DNA of 64,000 bases from Myxococcus landrumus (lineage in GTDB: Bacteria; Myxococcota; Myxococcia; Myxococcales; Myxococcaceae). Under the pieces are notes generated by a model. The model made no database searches. It was not told the origin of the DNA and was given only the letters and a program-made list of their open reading frames with translations. The position numbers were made by a program, and so were the translations under genes. Positions 1 to 8,128 of this stretch are shown in pieces; position 1 is the stretch's first letter; every line of letters begins with the position of its first letter. The stretch covers positions 9,292,501-9,356,500 of the forward strand of contig NZ_CP071091.1 of the NCBI RefSeq assembly GCF_017301635.1, read 5' to 3'.

Positions 1-1
1 G

Positions 2-664
2 CTGGAGATGCGGCCAGACCGGCTCGCCGTCTATTCCTTCGCGTTCATGCCGGAGGTGCTCAAGCACCAGCGGCGGATGCCGGCCGATGCGATTCCAGGG
101 GCCTCCGTGAAGCTGGAGCTGTTCCGCGCGGCGGCGTCCGCCTTCGTGGGCGCGGGCTATCAGCCCATCGGCATGGACCACTTCGCGGTGCCGGAGGATG
201 AGCTGGCCCGGGCCTTGTCGGAGCGGCGCCTGGGGCGCAACTTCCAGGGCTACACGGTGAAGGCGGCCTTGGACGTGGTGGCGCTGGGCAGCACGGGCAT
301 CAGCGACGTGAGCGGAGCGTACGCGCAGAACGTCCGGCCGCTGCCCGCCTACTACGAGCGGATTTCCCAGGGGCGGCTCGCCACCGAGCGCGGACTGCTG
401 CTCACGGAGGATGACCGGAAGCGCCGAGGCGTCATCACCCAGCTCATGTGCAATGCCTGGGTGGACCTGGGGGACGACGGCCTTCGCGACTTCGCGCCCG
501 AGCTGGCGCGGCTGCGTCCGTTCGAGGAGGACGGGTTGCTCGTCCGCTCGGGGACGCAGCTCGAGCTGACGGCGCTGGGGAAGCTGTTCGTGCGCAACGT
601 GGCCATGGTGTTCGATGCCCACCTCGCGAAGGCCGAGCGGCCGCGCTTCTCGAGGACCGTGTAG
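2..664 (+). CDS. hemN: Oxygen-independent coproporphyrinogen III oxidase, C-terminal part
   Basis: HemN is the radical SAM enzyme that converts coproporphyrinogen III to protoporphyrinogen IX in oxygen-independent haem synthesis in the cytoplasm. The frame is open to the left edge, so the half carrying the CxxxCxxC iron-sulfur motif lies outside; about 220 residues remain of a family that usually has about 450. The visible part has RPDRLAVYSFA, the substrate-pocket stretch GMDHFA, the signature NFQGYT and the C-terminal helical domain with RRGVITQLMC, all in the family order. The following exported protein starts 100 bases downstream. Only the start is missing; the stop is intact. Confidence 0.93.
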   Translation: MEMRPDRLAVYSFAFMPEVLKHQRRMPADAIPGASVKLELFRAAASAFVGAGYQPIGMDHFAVPEDELARALSERRLGRNFQGYTVKAALDVVALGSTGISDVSGAYAQNVRPLPAYYERISQGRLATERGLLLTEDDRKRRGVITQLMCNAWVDLGDDGLRDFAPELARLRPFEEDGLLVRSGTQLELTALGKLFVRNVAMVFDAHLAKAERPRFSRTV

Positions 665-763
665 CGCCGGGCAGGCGAGCCTCGTGGGAGGCCCTTGCCC
701 TGGCGCCCGCTCGAGGAAATGCCCACCTCTCCTGGACTGGGCGCTCCAGGGGCGGAGGTGGAC

Positions 764-1300
764 ATGGTGAGGCCAGGGACGGCGGTCCAGCGAGCAGCGC
801 GCGCGTGCTGCCTGCTCACATGTCTCCTGGTGGCCACCGTGGCGAGCTCCGCTCCTCGGCCCGGCGAGGTGCTGCCAGGCTTCTCCGCCCAGGACCTGCT
901 GGGCCGGACGCATCAGAGCCAGGAGTGGCTGGGGCGACGCACGCTGTTGGTGGTGCTCACCGACAAGGACGGTGGCGAACAGATGCGCCACTGGTTCGAG
1001 ACCGCCGCCACGCGAGTGCCCACCTCCGTGCATCGCGCTTCGCTGCTCAGCCTCCGTCTTCCCTTCTTCGTGAGCCTGGGCACCGCGCGGGCGCACGCGA
1101 AGAAGGACGTGCCTGGGGATGCGTGGGAGGACACCTGGCTCGACAAGAACGGTGGGATGGCGAGGGCGCTGGAGCTCTCCTCCGACCCGCTGCCGTATGC
1201 CTTCGCACTCGATGAGCGCGGAAAGGTGCTGGCCGCCGTGCACGGCCGCGCGGACTCCGCCGAGGGCCTGGCGCTGTTGGACCTGCTCGCGAAGCCGTGA
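764..1300 (+). CDS. Exported thioredoxin-fold (redoxin/YtfJ-like) protein
   Basis: This 178-residue protein begins at an ATG preceded by GGAGG; a longer in-frame start at 695 has no such site. Residues 1-25 form a signal peptide ending VASSA. The mature part begins GEVLPGFSAQDLLGRT, the usual entry to a thioredoxin-like fold, followed by a hydrophobic strand LLVVLT. There is no CxxC pair, so disulfide exchange is unlikely, and a redoxin or YtfJ-type periplasmic role is inferred from fold resemblance only. The gene ends against an oppositely oriented gene with a strong hairpin between them. Confidence 0.7.
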   Translation: MVRPGTAVQRAARACCLLTCLLVATVASSAPRPGEVLPGFSAQDLLGRTHQSQEWLGRRTLLVVLTDKDGGEQMRHWFETAATRVPTSVHRASLLSLRLPFFVSLGTARAHAKKDVPGDAWEDTWLDKNGGMARALELSSDPLPYAFALDERGKVLAAVHGRADSAEGLALLDLLAKP

Positions 1301-1323
1301 GGCGCGGAGGGTGGAAACACAAA

Positions 1324-1351
1324 GGGCGTCGCGGTGGTGTCCGCGACGCCC
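1324..1351. terminator. Bidirectional hairpin between convergent genes
   Basis: A perfect 11-bp inverted repeat (GGGCGTCGCGG, loop of 6, CCGCGACGCCC) lies in the 78-base gap between two convergent genes. It is flanked by a short A run on the left; no long T run is present. Position and stability make it a terminator serving both strands. Confidence 0.75.
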
Positions 1352-1378
1352 GAGTGCTTCAGGCCCTGCCTTCTGTCT

Positions 1379-2164
1379 TCAGCGCTGCGACAGGATTTCC
1401 TGGGCGCGCTTCTTGTCGCTGGAGAACTTGAAGGAGTTGGAGAGGATGAAGTGGTTCTCCGGGTCGATGATGCGCGGCTTGAGGGCGCGCAGCGCGTTCA
1501 GCTTGTCCTGGGTGAAGTTGAAGCGCTCCATCAGCGCGGCGACCTGCGAGCACAGGAAGTTGTTGTTGTGGATGCCCGCGTAGAGGACGCGGAGCTTGTC
1601 GTCGTTGAAGTTCTCGCGGGCGATGGCGTCATCGAGCTTCCCGAAGGCGTTCTGCGACATCGGGCGGATGACCGGCTCCCGCGGCGGCGGGGGCGGCTGC
1701 GGACGCGGCATCACCGTGGCGAGGAGGGGCGCTTCGGAGACCTGGCGCATCAGGGTGTTCAGGGTCTCCTGGGCGCGACGCAGCCGGGTGCGGGTGTTGC
1801 GGTCCGCGCGCTCGTCCAGGTACTCGAGCAGCTCCTCCATCCGCTCCAGGCGCTCCGTCAGCTCCTCGCGGCTGAGGACCACCAGCGTGCCCGTGTGGTT
1901 CGGCGGGTAGGGGTAGTTCGGGCCGGAGCCCGGCTCGTAGCCCGGGTAGTTCGGCATCGGGCGGCCCGGCGGGGGGGAGCGGAACTTCGCGGCGTCGGCG
2001 CCCTCGGGGGCCATCTCGCTCTTCTGCGTGGCCTCGGTCTCGGTCGTCGCCGCGGCAGGCTGGCTCGCGGTGGGCGCGGGAGCCCGGAGCTTGTCCGCGT
2101 TGTTGTCTTGCGCGAGGGAGGGAGCGGCGGTCAGCAGAGCGACTGCGAGGGCGAGGGCCTTCAT
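1379..2164 (-). CDS. Exported DUF4476 protein
   Basis: A 261-residue secreted protein with a clear signal peptide (residues 1-19, ending SLAQ). It continues with a Pro/Ala-rich linker and a Pro/Tyr/Gly-rich stretch around residues 60-95. A charged helix of about 50 residues follows. The C-terminal DUF4476 domain (about residues 165-261) shows the family repeat of F-x2-L and K-L-x2-L segments, PRIIDPEN and FSSDKKRAQEIL. DUF4476 is common in myxobacterial and Bacteroidetes exported proteins and its biochemical role is unknown. The gene is convergent with the thioredoxin-fold gene and stands 118 bases downstream of phosphoglycerate mutase. Confidence 0.85.
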   Translation of the reverse strand: MKALALAVALLTAAPSLAQDNNADKLRAPAPTASQPAAATTETEATQKSEMAPEGADAAKFRSPPPGRPMPNYPGYEPGSGPNYPYPPNHTGTLVVLSREELTERLERMEELLEYLDERADRNTRTRLRRAQETLNTLMRQVSEAPLLATVMPRPQPPPPPREPVIRPMSQNAFGKLDDAIARENFNDDKLRVLYAGIHNNNFLCSQVAALMERFNFTQDKLNALRALKPRIIDPENHFILSNSFKFSSDKKRAQEILSQR

Positions 2165-2282
2165 GGGGGAGCGTCCTTGGTTCGTGTACTCGACAAATCA
2201 GACGGCGGGTGCCTCATGGCATTCAATCCCCCCACGAACAAGAGCCCCCCCTGCGGCGCCAGGCGGGCGCCCCCTCGCTGTC

Positions 2283-2891
2283 TCAAGGCGTGAGAGTTTG
2301 TTTGGACAGTACGGCTGTATCGGCGGACAGCTCGTAGAGGAGGGGGACCCCGGTCGCCAACTCGAGCCCCACCACCTGCTCGCCGGTGAGCTGGTCCAGC
2401 TTCATCACCAGGGAGCGGTTCGAGTTCCCATGGGCGACGACGAGGACGTTCTTCCCCAGGCGGATGTCGCCCAGGATGGCGCGGTCATAGAAGGGCAGCA
2501 CCCGCTGGGCGGTCATCTCCAGGGACTCGCCATTCGGAGGGCGGACGTCGTAGGAGCGCCGCCACAGGTGCACCTGCTCGTCGCCGAAGCGCTGGGCCGC
2601 GGCGGCCTTGTTGAGTCCCTGGAGGTCGCCGTAGCTGCGCTCGTTGAGCGAGGCATCCCGGATGATGGGCGGGTGCTGGCGCAGGGCCTTGAGGATGATG
2701 TCGAGCGTCTCCTGCGCGCGGATGAGCACGGAGGTATAGGCGACATCGAACGTGAGGCCCTGGAGCGCCCGCGCGGCGAGCCGGGCCTCTTCCCGGCCTT
2801 TATCGGTGAGGGGCACGTCCACGAGGCCGGTGAAGCGGTTCTCGTGGTTCCACAGCGACTGACCATGACGGACGAGTGCGAGGAGGGGCAT
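2283..2891 (-). CDS. gpmA: 2,3-bisphosphoglycerate-dependent phosphoglycerate mutase
   Basis: This enzyme interconverts 2- and 3-phosphoglycerate in glycolysis and gluconeogenesis through a phosphohistidine. The catalytic RHGQS motif sits at residues 8-12, followed by NRFTG, a TSVLIRAQET stretch, the NERSYGDLQG motif with the proton-donor Glu, and VVAHGNSNR near residue 155 with the second catalytic His. At 202 residues it is shorter than the 250-residue E. coli enzyme and lacks its C-terminal tail, as in many bacterial homologues. The chosen start gives the family N-terminus MPLLALVRHGQ; an upstream start would add 30 arginine-rich residues unlike the family. The upstream diiron-enzyme gene ends 90 bases before it on the same strand. 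Confidence 0.9.
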   Translation of the reverse strand: MPLLALVRHGQSLWNHENRFTGLVDVPLTDKGREEARLAARALQGLTFDVAYTSVLIRAQETLDIILKALRQHPPIIRDASLNERSYGDLQGLNKAAAAQRFGDEQVHLWRRSYDVRPPNGESLEMTAQRVLPFYDRAILGDIRLGKNVLVVAHGNSNRSLVMKLDQLTGEQVVGLELATGVPLLYELSADTAVLSKQTLTP

Positions 2892-2981
2892 GAAGATGCG
2901 TGCTAGCCCAAGCCGGGCGCCACGGCCAGCCGGGGCGGGGCTGACGTGGTGGCGCACGGGGCGATGTGCGCGGAAGAGCAC

Positions 2982-3695
2982 TCAGCCGAGGCGTCGTCGC
3001 CGGGCGCGGTACAGGTCGTCGTAGAGGCCGAGGAAGAGGTGGCCGCCGAGCACGAGTCCCTGCTCGATGTCCCGCGCGGTGGAGGGCGACGCCTCATAGG
3101 GGGCGTCGAGCTGGCGGTAGAAGCCGTCCGCGTGCTCCTCGTCGAGCGTCGCGTGTGTGGGGTAGTGGGTCACCTGGTCGGCGGCGAGCCAGCCCCGGGC
3201 GACGATGCCTCGCCCCAGCTCCAGCGAGATGCCGCTGAACAGGTCCTCGATGATGCCGAACACGGCCAGCGCGGTGTGGGTTGGCTCGAAGCTGGCGAGG
3301 CCGGTCAGCGCGGCGTTGAACTTGCGGACCTCCGGCCAGAAGGTGTCCTCGTGGATTCGCTCCACGGAGGCGCCGAGCCGCTCCAGGAGCACGAGGAAGG
3401 TCTGCTCGTGGCCGTGCGCGAGCGTGCCTCGGCCGTGCTCGTCGAAGACGTTCTCCACGAGGGGCAGGCGGAGCTCGGGCCGGGGCAGCCGGCTGGCGAG
3501 CAGGGCCATGGGCCGCGAGAAGTGCGCCACGGCGGCGAAGAACTGGCGCTGGGTCTCGATGAAGTCGGAGCGCTCGAACGTCCCGTCGCGCAGCGCGCGC
3601 AGGTAGGTGGAGGACTCGCTGGCGCTCCACTCGGCCTTCAGCGCGGTGATGTGGCCGCGCAGCTTCAGATTTCGGAGGAGGGAAGGTGCACCCAT
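2982..3695 (-). CDS. Haem-oxygenase-like diiron (TenA/PqqC-fold) enzyme
   Basis: A 237-residue all-helical protein of the haem-oxygenase-like diiron oxygenase/TenA/PqqC superfamily. Family-type metal-ligand positions are visible: E and H within ENVFDEHG, a H in AHGHEQTF, and the distal YPTHATLDEEHADGF helix. Known relatives act on amino or fatty acids (UndA, CADD, SznF-type chemistry), so an oxidative step on a small acid or lipid is inferred; the substrate is unknown. Its start lies inside the end of the upstream GNAT gene (31-base overlap), which ties it to the DUF3419-GNAT operon. Confidence 0.75.
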   Translation of the reverse strand: MGAPSLLRNLKLRGHITALKAEWSASESSTYLRALRDGTFERSDFIETQRQFFAAVAHFSRPMALLASRLPRPELRLPLVENVFDEHGRGTLAHGHEQTFLVLLERLGASVERIHEDTFWPEVRKFNAALTGLASFEPTHTALAVFGIIEDLFSGISLELGRGIVARGWLAADQVTHYPTHATLDEEHADGFYRQLDAPYEASPSTARDIEQGLVLGGHLFLGLYDDLYRARRRRLG

Positions 3696-4591
3696 GCGGG
3701 GGTACCCTTAAGTCGGGTGAGGTCGAGAGAATAGACAGTGCACGCCGCGTCCGGGGGCAGGCCCACGCCCCGTAGCCAGGAAACATGGTCCGCCAGCCGT
3801 TCGTCGATGGAGAAGCAGGCGAGCGACTCGGGGCTGTGGGCGGCGAGCTCCTGTCCGCAGGTTCGCAGGTAGTGCCCCCAGCCGTGGGTCCACGCCGAGG
3901 GCGGCGCCGCGAGGTGGACCAGGGGCCAGGGCTTCTGGGTGGAGAGGAGCTGGAGGTCCTTGCTGCCGGAGGTGGTGCACCACCCCGAGCCGTCAAGTCG
4001 TCGGCTGGGGGCGGGGCCGAGCACGAGTCCGTCTTGGGGCACGGGTTTGGGGGCGTGGGTGAGGTCGAGGGTGGCGAGGCGGGACGTGGGCACGAAGTAG
4101 AGCGCGAGGCGGCTCTGGGGGCGGCCCATGCGCAGGGGATTCCAGCCTCGGACGGTGTGCATGACGTCGCCGCGTGCGCCGCGCATGGCGGCTCCGTAGA
4201 GGAACCGGGTGCGCCGCAGGGCCGGGATGCGGAACAGGTGGGTGAGTCCCTGGAGGATGAGCCTTCGGGCCAGCCCGGTTCCTCGCGCGTGGGCGGCCAC
4301 CTTGAGGTCGCAGATGTAGAGCGCCTGGGCGGAGTGTGTCCCTCGGAAGACCTGGCGTGAGACGCCTGTCACGGAGCCCAGGAGTTCCTCTCCGCGCAGG
4401 GCGAGGAGGAAGTAGGCCTCTCCCATGGAGGAGAAGAACGGGTGGTAGTGGGGCCCGTGGTCGATGAAGAAGTGGTCGGCGCCGTCGGCGATGGGGTACT
4501 CGATTCCGCGCTCGAGCATGCGGAGCCGCTCGACGTACGGGCCGAGCGTGTCGGGCCGGAGGACCACGTAGCGCACGCTGTTCTGGTTCAT
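3665..4591 (-). CDS. GNAT-family N-acyltransferase
   Basis: A 308-residue protein starting MNQNSVRYVV. Its start codon overlaps the stop of the DUF3419 gene in an ATGA junction, so the two are translationally coupled. Residues about 60-160 form a GNAT fold: a strand ALYICDLKV, then the CoA-binding loop ARGTGLARRLI, which fits the R/Q-x-x-G-x-G/A motif. The C-terminal half (about residues 180-308) carries no motif I recognise. GNAT enzymes transfer an acyl group from CoA to an amine. Beside a BtaA-like 3-amino-3-carboxypropyl transferase, an amino group on that product is a reasonable but untested acceptor. Confidence 0.75.
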   Translation of the reverse strand: MNQNSVRYVVLRPDTLGPYVERLRMLERGIEYPIADGADHFFIDHGPHYHPFFSSMGEAYFLLALRGEELLGSVTGVSRQVFRGTHSAQALYICDLKVAAHARGTGLARRLILQGLTHLFRIPALRRTRFLYGAAMRGARGDVMHTVRGWNPLRMGRPQSRLALYFVPTSRLATLDLTHAPKPVPQDGLVLGPAPSRRLDGSGWCTTSGSKDLQLLSTQKPWPLVHLAAPPSAWTHGWGHYLRTCGQELAAHSPESLACFSIDERLADHVSWLRGVGLPPDAACTVYSLDLTRLKGTPAWVHLPSSEI

Positions 4592-5649
4592 GCGGGAGTG
4601 GGCCGTCGGAAGCCGACCTCGATGCGCTCGTAGAACAGGCTGCGGTCCTGCGCCTGGAGCCGGGTGCCGAGCGCGTCGTCGAAGTCGAAGGCGGGGCTGA
4701 AGAAGCGGCGCAGGTCGCGCTGGTTGTTGAGCTGACGCATCAGCACGGCGCAGCCCGGGCGGGCTTCTCGCGACAGCAGGGCCGCCCATTCGGCGACGAG
4801 GGTGTCATCCGACCAGTCGAAGATGTTGGACAGGGAGATGACGTCGAAGCGGCCCATGCCGGGCACGTCGGGCAGCGAGCCTTGGATGAGCTGGAAGGGA
4901 CGCGGGCTCGTGGCGCGGAGATAGGCGGGGCTGTCCTCAGGGCGGTAGGCGCCGAGGAGGACGTGCTGAAGATAGGGATTGCGGTGGGCGTCGTCGCGGC
5001 TCAGTCCGCGCTCGAAGGTGGCCTGGAAGTAGCGAGGGTATGAGCCGGGGGCCGCATGTTGAGTGGCAGCGGGGCCGAACATGGCGTGGAGGAACGGGTC
5101 CGCGAACGCGAGCTGGAAGGCCACGGGCCAGTAGGCGGAGGCGAACCAGGTGGAGCGCAAGGTGTCGCGAACGGCCGAGGGCGTGGAGGGCTCGAAGTAC
5201 GTCTGGAGTTGCGGGCGGGGGGCCACGAACTCCTCGAGGAAGTGGCGCAGGGTGCGGAAGAGGCCCTCGAACTCTCCGCGCTGATTCAGTCCCGTGGGAG
5301 CGGTCTCCCGGATGTTGAAGTGCTCGGGCGACGAGGTGCCCAGGCTCGCGGCCTTCTCGCGCACGTGGTCGAGCTGGCGCGGGTTGAAGTCGAAGCCCAC
5401 CAGATCCACGGAAGGGTTCTCGTGCGCGAGCGTGAGGAGCGTGCATCCACCGGAGGCGACGGTGAGGAGGGCGCGGGCCTGGGTGCGCTCGATGAGGAAC
5501 TGCTCCAGCCTGGGGTCCTCGCGGACGACGGCGAACTTCAAGCGGAAGGTCGAGGGACTCAAGGGGCGAGGTGGCTCCGGCGAATGACCGGATTCTAAGG
5601 CATGATGCCGCTTACCGAAAACGACGGTGCCGCTTACAGAAACAGCCAT
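4588..5649 (-). CDS. DUF3419 (BtaA-like) S-adenosylmethionine-dependent transferase
   Basis: A protein of about 353 residues in the DUF3419 family, which includes BtaA, the enzyme that moves the 3-amino-3-carboxypropyl group of AdoMet onto diacylglycerol in betaine-lipid synthesis. The AdoMet site is seen as LLTVASGGCTLLTLA followed by LVGFDFNPRQL. Later come FEGLFRTLRHFLEEF and a second Rossmann-type stretch FDVISLSNIFDWS, both typical of the family. The N-terminus is uncertain: the ATG used here overlaps the divergent desaturase gene and a pair of direct repeats, and a TTG at 5562 is an alternative. It heads an operon with the GNAT and diiron genes. Substrate assignment is inference. Confidence 0.75.
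   Translation of the reverse strand: MAVSVSGTVVFGKRHHALESGHSPEPPRPLSPSTFRLKFAVVREDPRLEQFLIERTQARALLTVASGGCTLLTLAHENPSVDLVGFDFNPRQLDHVREKAASLGTSSPEHFNIRETAPTGLNQRGEFEGLFRTLRHFLEEFVAPRPQLQTYFEPSTPSAVRDTLRSTWFASAYWPVAFQLAFADPFLHAMFGPAATQHAAPGSYPRYFQATFERGLSRDDAHRNPYLQHVLLGAYRPEDSPAYLRATSPRPFQLIQGSLPDVPGMGRFDVISLSNIFDWSDDTLVAEWAALLSREARPGCAVLMRQLNNQRDLRRFFSPAFDFDDALGTRLQAQDRSLFYERIEVGFRRPTPA
5606..5642. promoter_or_regulatory. Direct repeats between divergent lipid genes
   Basis: Two copies of TGCCGCTTAC(C/A)GAAA (5606-5620 and 5628-5642, 14 of 15 bases identical) are spaced 22 bases apart, two helical turns. They lie where the DUF3419 operon and the desaturase operon diverge. This is the usual geometry of tandem sites for a transcription factor. 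The regulator is not known. Confidence 0.4.
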
Positions 5650-6583
5650 GCCGATGCCTTCCCTGTCACTGTCTTCCGAGCACATGCGTGAGCTGGAGCG
5701 CGTCGACGCGCGCCATCTTCCCCGGCTGGGTGTGTTCGTGGTGCTGCTGGGAATGTCGGCCTGGGGCGCGACGTTGCTCGCGAGCATGGCGTCCTCGCCG
5801 TGGGTGTGGAGTGCGCGGATGGTGCTCTACGTCGTCTCCGCGGCTTCATTGCACGGCATCAGTTTGTTCACCCACGAGGCGGTCCATGGCGGGTTGTCCT
5901 CGCGACCGTGGCTGAACCGGTTGGGTGGCATGGTGTGCGCGTGGCCGGTGTTGCAGAACTTCGCGGCCTACAAGGTGCTGCACCTGCGGCACCACCGGGA
6001 TCTGGGAGGAGGGTTGGACCCGGACCACTACGCCAACTACACGGGGCGGCGGTGGCTGGAGTTGTTGATGCACGTGGGGCGGTTGCTCCTGGGGTACCCC
6101 GCGTACATCACGATGATTCCCATCCTGGGATGGAGACACGGCACGGCGTCGGAGAAGCGGTGGATGGGCTTCGAGGTGGTGATGGTCGTCGTGGGCGGTG
6201 TGCTCGCGGGCGTCTTCGTGCCCTGGCCGGTGTTGCTGCATGGCTGGGTCATCCCGATGGTCATCATCAACACGATGGTGAACATCCGGGGGATGAGTCA
6301 GCACACGTTCCTCGTGGAGGCGGACCACCCGGTCCGAGGGACGCGGACCATCCTCTCCAATCCGGTGACGCGGTTCTTCATGTGCAATGAGAACTACCAC
6401 CTGGAGCACCACCTGTACCCGCGAGTGCCCTGGTACAACCTTCCGGCGCTGCACCGTGCTCTCCAGGCCGACCTCGTGTCGCAGGGGGCGCCCTTCATCC
6501 CGTCGTATGCCTCGTTCGTCTGGGGTGTCGTCAGTGGCGGCTTGATGCGAGAGGCCCAGCGGGGCCATGCCGCGAATGTCTGA
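5627..6583 (+). CDS. Membrane fatty-acid desaturase
   Basis: An integral-membrane diiron desaturase of about 318 residues. Numbered from the GTG at 5627, the three histidine boxes are HEAVH at 83-87, HLRHH at 119-123 and HLEHH at 258-262. They are set between four predicted membrane helices, two at about 35-80 and two at about 160-215. Such enzymes introduce a double bond or hydroxyl into an acyl chain using O2 and an electron donor. The start is uncertain: the GTG lies between the direct repeats, and ATGs at 5648, 5654 and 5684 are alternatives; the last gives MRELERVDARHL. The next gene overlaps its 3' end, so the two are co-transcribed. Confidence 0.9.
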   Translation: MPLTETAMPMPSLSLSSEHMRELERVDARHLPRLGVFVVLLGMSAWGATLLASMASSPWVWSARMVLYVVSAASLHGISLFTHEAVHGGLSSRPWLNRLGGMVCAWPVLQNFAAYKVLHLRHHRDLGGGLDPDHYANYTGRRWLELLMHVGRLLLGYPAYITMIPILGWRHGTASEKRWMGFEVVMVVVGGVLAGVFVPWPVLLHGWVIPMVIINTMVNIRGMSQHTFLVEADHPVRGTRTILSNPVTRFFMCNENYHLEHHLYPRVPWYNLPALHRALQADLVSQGAPFIPSYASFVWGVVSGGLMREAQRGHAANV

Positions 6584-7454
6584 GCGGCCGTATCCGCACG
6601 AGGTCTTGCTGGCGGCGTTGGGGGTGACGCTGTCGGTGGCGCTCCTGGTGGTCGCGGGGGCCTCGGCGGTGTCGCTCCAGGTGCTCGGGGCGACGGTGCT
6701 GTTCATCGTGTCGGTGGCGGTGCTCGCGAAGCTGGATGGGTGGGCACACGTCTTTCGAGTGCGGTTGCTCCTGGCGTATGTCGCGACGTTCTTCTTCTAT
6801 GCCTCGGTGAAGGCGACCATCCCCGCGCTGGGGCTCGCGACGAGGGATGCGTGGTTGTTCAGCCTGGATGCGCGTGTCTTTGGTGGGACGACGCCGTCTG
6901 TCTGGTTGCAGCGGTGGAGCGTGCCGTGGGTGAACGAGGTGTTCAGCGCGGCCTATCTCTCGTTCCATGTGTATCTGCACCTCGCGATGCTCTGGGCAGT
7001 GGTGGGGCCTCGTGAGAAGGCGGAGGCGTTCTTCGGCCAGGTCTTCGCGGCGTATGTGCCGGGAATCGTGGGCTACTACCTGGTCCCTGCCGTGGGGCCC
7101 GTGGCGGCGTTTCCCGAGCTGTTCACGGTGCCCATCGAGGGTGGGTGGGTGACGCGGCTGAATGCGATGGTGGTGGCGAGCGGGTCGTCGACGTACGACC
7201 TGTTCCCGAGCCTGCATGTGTTCATCACGCTGGTGCTGCTGGGGCATGACGCGCGTGCGAACCCCCGGCGCTTCCGGTGGATGGTGCCAGTGGCGGGGGG
7301 GCTGTTCCTGTCGACGTTGGTGCTGCGCTACCACTACGCGGTGGACCTGCTCGCGGGGGTGGTGTGGTTCGTGGGCTTCCGGGCGCTGTATCCGAGGCTG
7401 GTTGCTCGCTGGGGGCCGCTGCGTCGCGCTGTCACGGTGCCGGCGCCGCATTGA
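6567..7454 (+). CDS. PAP2-superfamily, AUR1-like membrane phosphotransferase
   Basis: A polytopic membrane protein of 295 residues with about six or seven hydrophobic helices. It has the PAP2 active-site pair DLFPSLHVF (S-x-H) near residue 213 and RYHYAVDLLAG (H-x3-D) near residue 256. The spacing and the first motif resemble the AUR1/inositol-phosphorylceramide synthase branch rather than soluble acid phosphatases. That branch exchanges phospho-head groups on lipids. The start overlaps the desaturase stop by 17 bases (or 8 if the second ATG at 6576 is used), indicating one operon. Head-group substrate is not evident from sequence. Confidence 0.8.
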   Translation: MPRMSERPYPHEVLLAALGVTLSVALLVVAGASAVSLQVLGATVLFIVSVAVLAKLDGWAHVFRVRLLLAYVATFFFYASVKATIPALGLATRDAWLFSLDARVFGGTTPSVWLQRWSVPWVNEVFSAAYLSFHVYLHLAMLWAVVGPREKAEAFFGQVFAAYVPGIVGYYLVPAVGPVAAFPELFTVPIEGGWVTRLNAMVVASGSSTYDLFPSLHVFITLVLLGHDARANPRRFRWMVPVAGGLFLSTLVLRYHYAVDLLAGVVWFVGFRALYPRLVARWGPLRRAVTVPAPH

Positions 7455-7563
7455 CGAAATGTCGCGCGGGTGGCGGTGGTGGCGGGTGCAACCCCTTGGA
7501 ATCGCATGCGGGGAGGGTTGGAACGGCACGTGAAAAGGGACGGGGCAACAGGAGGAATCCGCC

Positions 7564-7947
7564 ATGGCCCGGTGCAGTCAGTCTGTCTCTCGCGCGTCAT
7601 CTGCCACCTTCACGTTCCTCGAGCGCAGCGCGGTAGGGGTGCTGCGAAAGGATGTCCTCGAGCTCATCCTGGACTTCGGTCAACGCATCCGGGCGGCGGG
7701 GGCCACACACATCACGGTGCTGGAGCGCGACCTGCCGGATCACCTCCGAGGGACGACGTTGGCGAGACAGGCACGGGGCTGGATTGTCCTGATGAGTGAC
7801 GATGAGCGCCTCATCACCTGTTACCGGCGAGGTGATGCGAATGGCTTCATCCGGAGAAAGCCCAAGCATCGCTTCCAGGCGGGGCGGCCACACTTGAGGG
7901 GGCGTCGCCCACGCGGCGGTCGTTCGGACAGCTATCGGGCGAGATAG
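7564..7947 (+). CDS. Small basic protein with CYRRGDANGFIRRKPK motif
   Basis: A 127-residue protein preceded by a strong AGGAGG site. The centre reads as strand-turn-strand (GWIVLMSDDERLITCYRRG) followed by the basic motif ANGFIRRKPKHR, after which the tail is rich in Arg and Gly. The core resembles small DUF4258/RelE-like BECR-fold nucleases, where a strand ends in a C-terminal basic motif, but the resemblance is weak. No antitoxin-like partner is adjacent. Treat it as a conserved-looking hypothetical protein. Confidence 0.6.
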   Translation: MARCSQSVSRASSATFTFLERSAVGVLRKDVLELILDFGQRIRAAGATHITVLERDLPDHLRGTTLARQARGWIVLMSDDERLITCYRRGDANGFIRRKPKHRFQAGRPHLRGRRPRGGRSDSYRAR

Positions 7948-8128
7948 ACAGGATTGAGTCGGGGCTCCGAACGGGGGCTGTCCCAATTCCGGTCACGCTC
8001 CCGTTCTGCGTCACGCAGGGGGTGGAGCTCCAGCGATGCGAGTTGCGTGCGAAGTATGTGCGGCCTATGCCGGGGACAGCATCCGCTGGAGGACGCGCGA
8101 GGACGCGCGTTCCAGGAGCTGAACACCC

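Noticed and set aside
2982-7454. Assignment of the lipid locus to plasmalogen synthesis (CarF/TMEM189-type desaturase)
   Set aside because: The desaturase has the three-box HxxxH/HxxHH/HxxHH pattern of acyl desaturases and lacks the CarF-type histidine arrangement.
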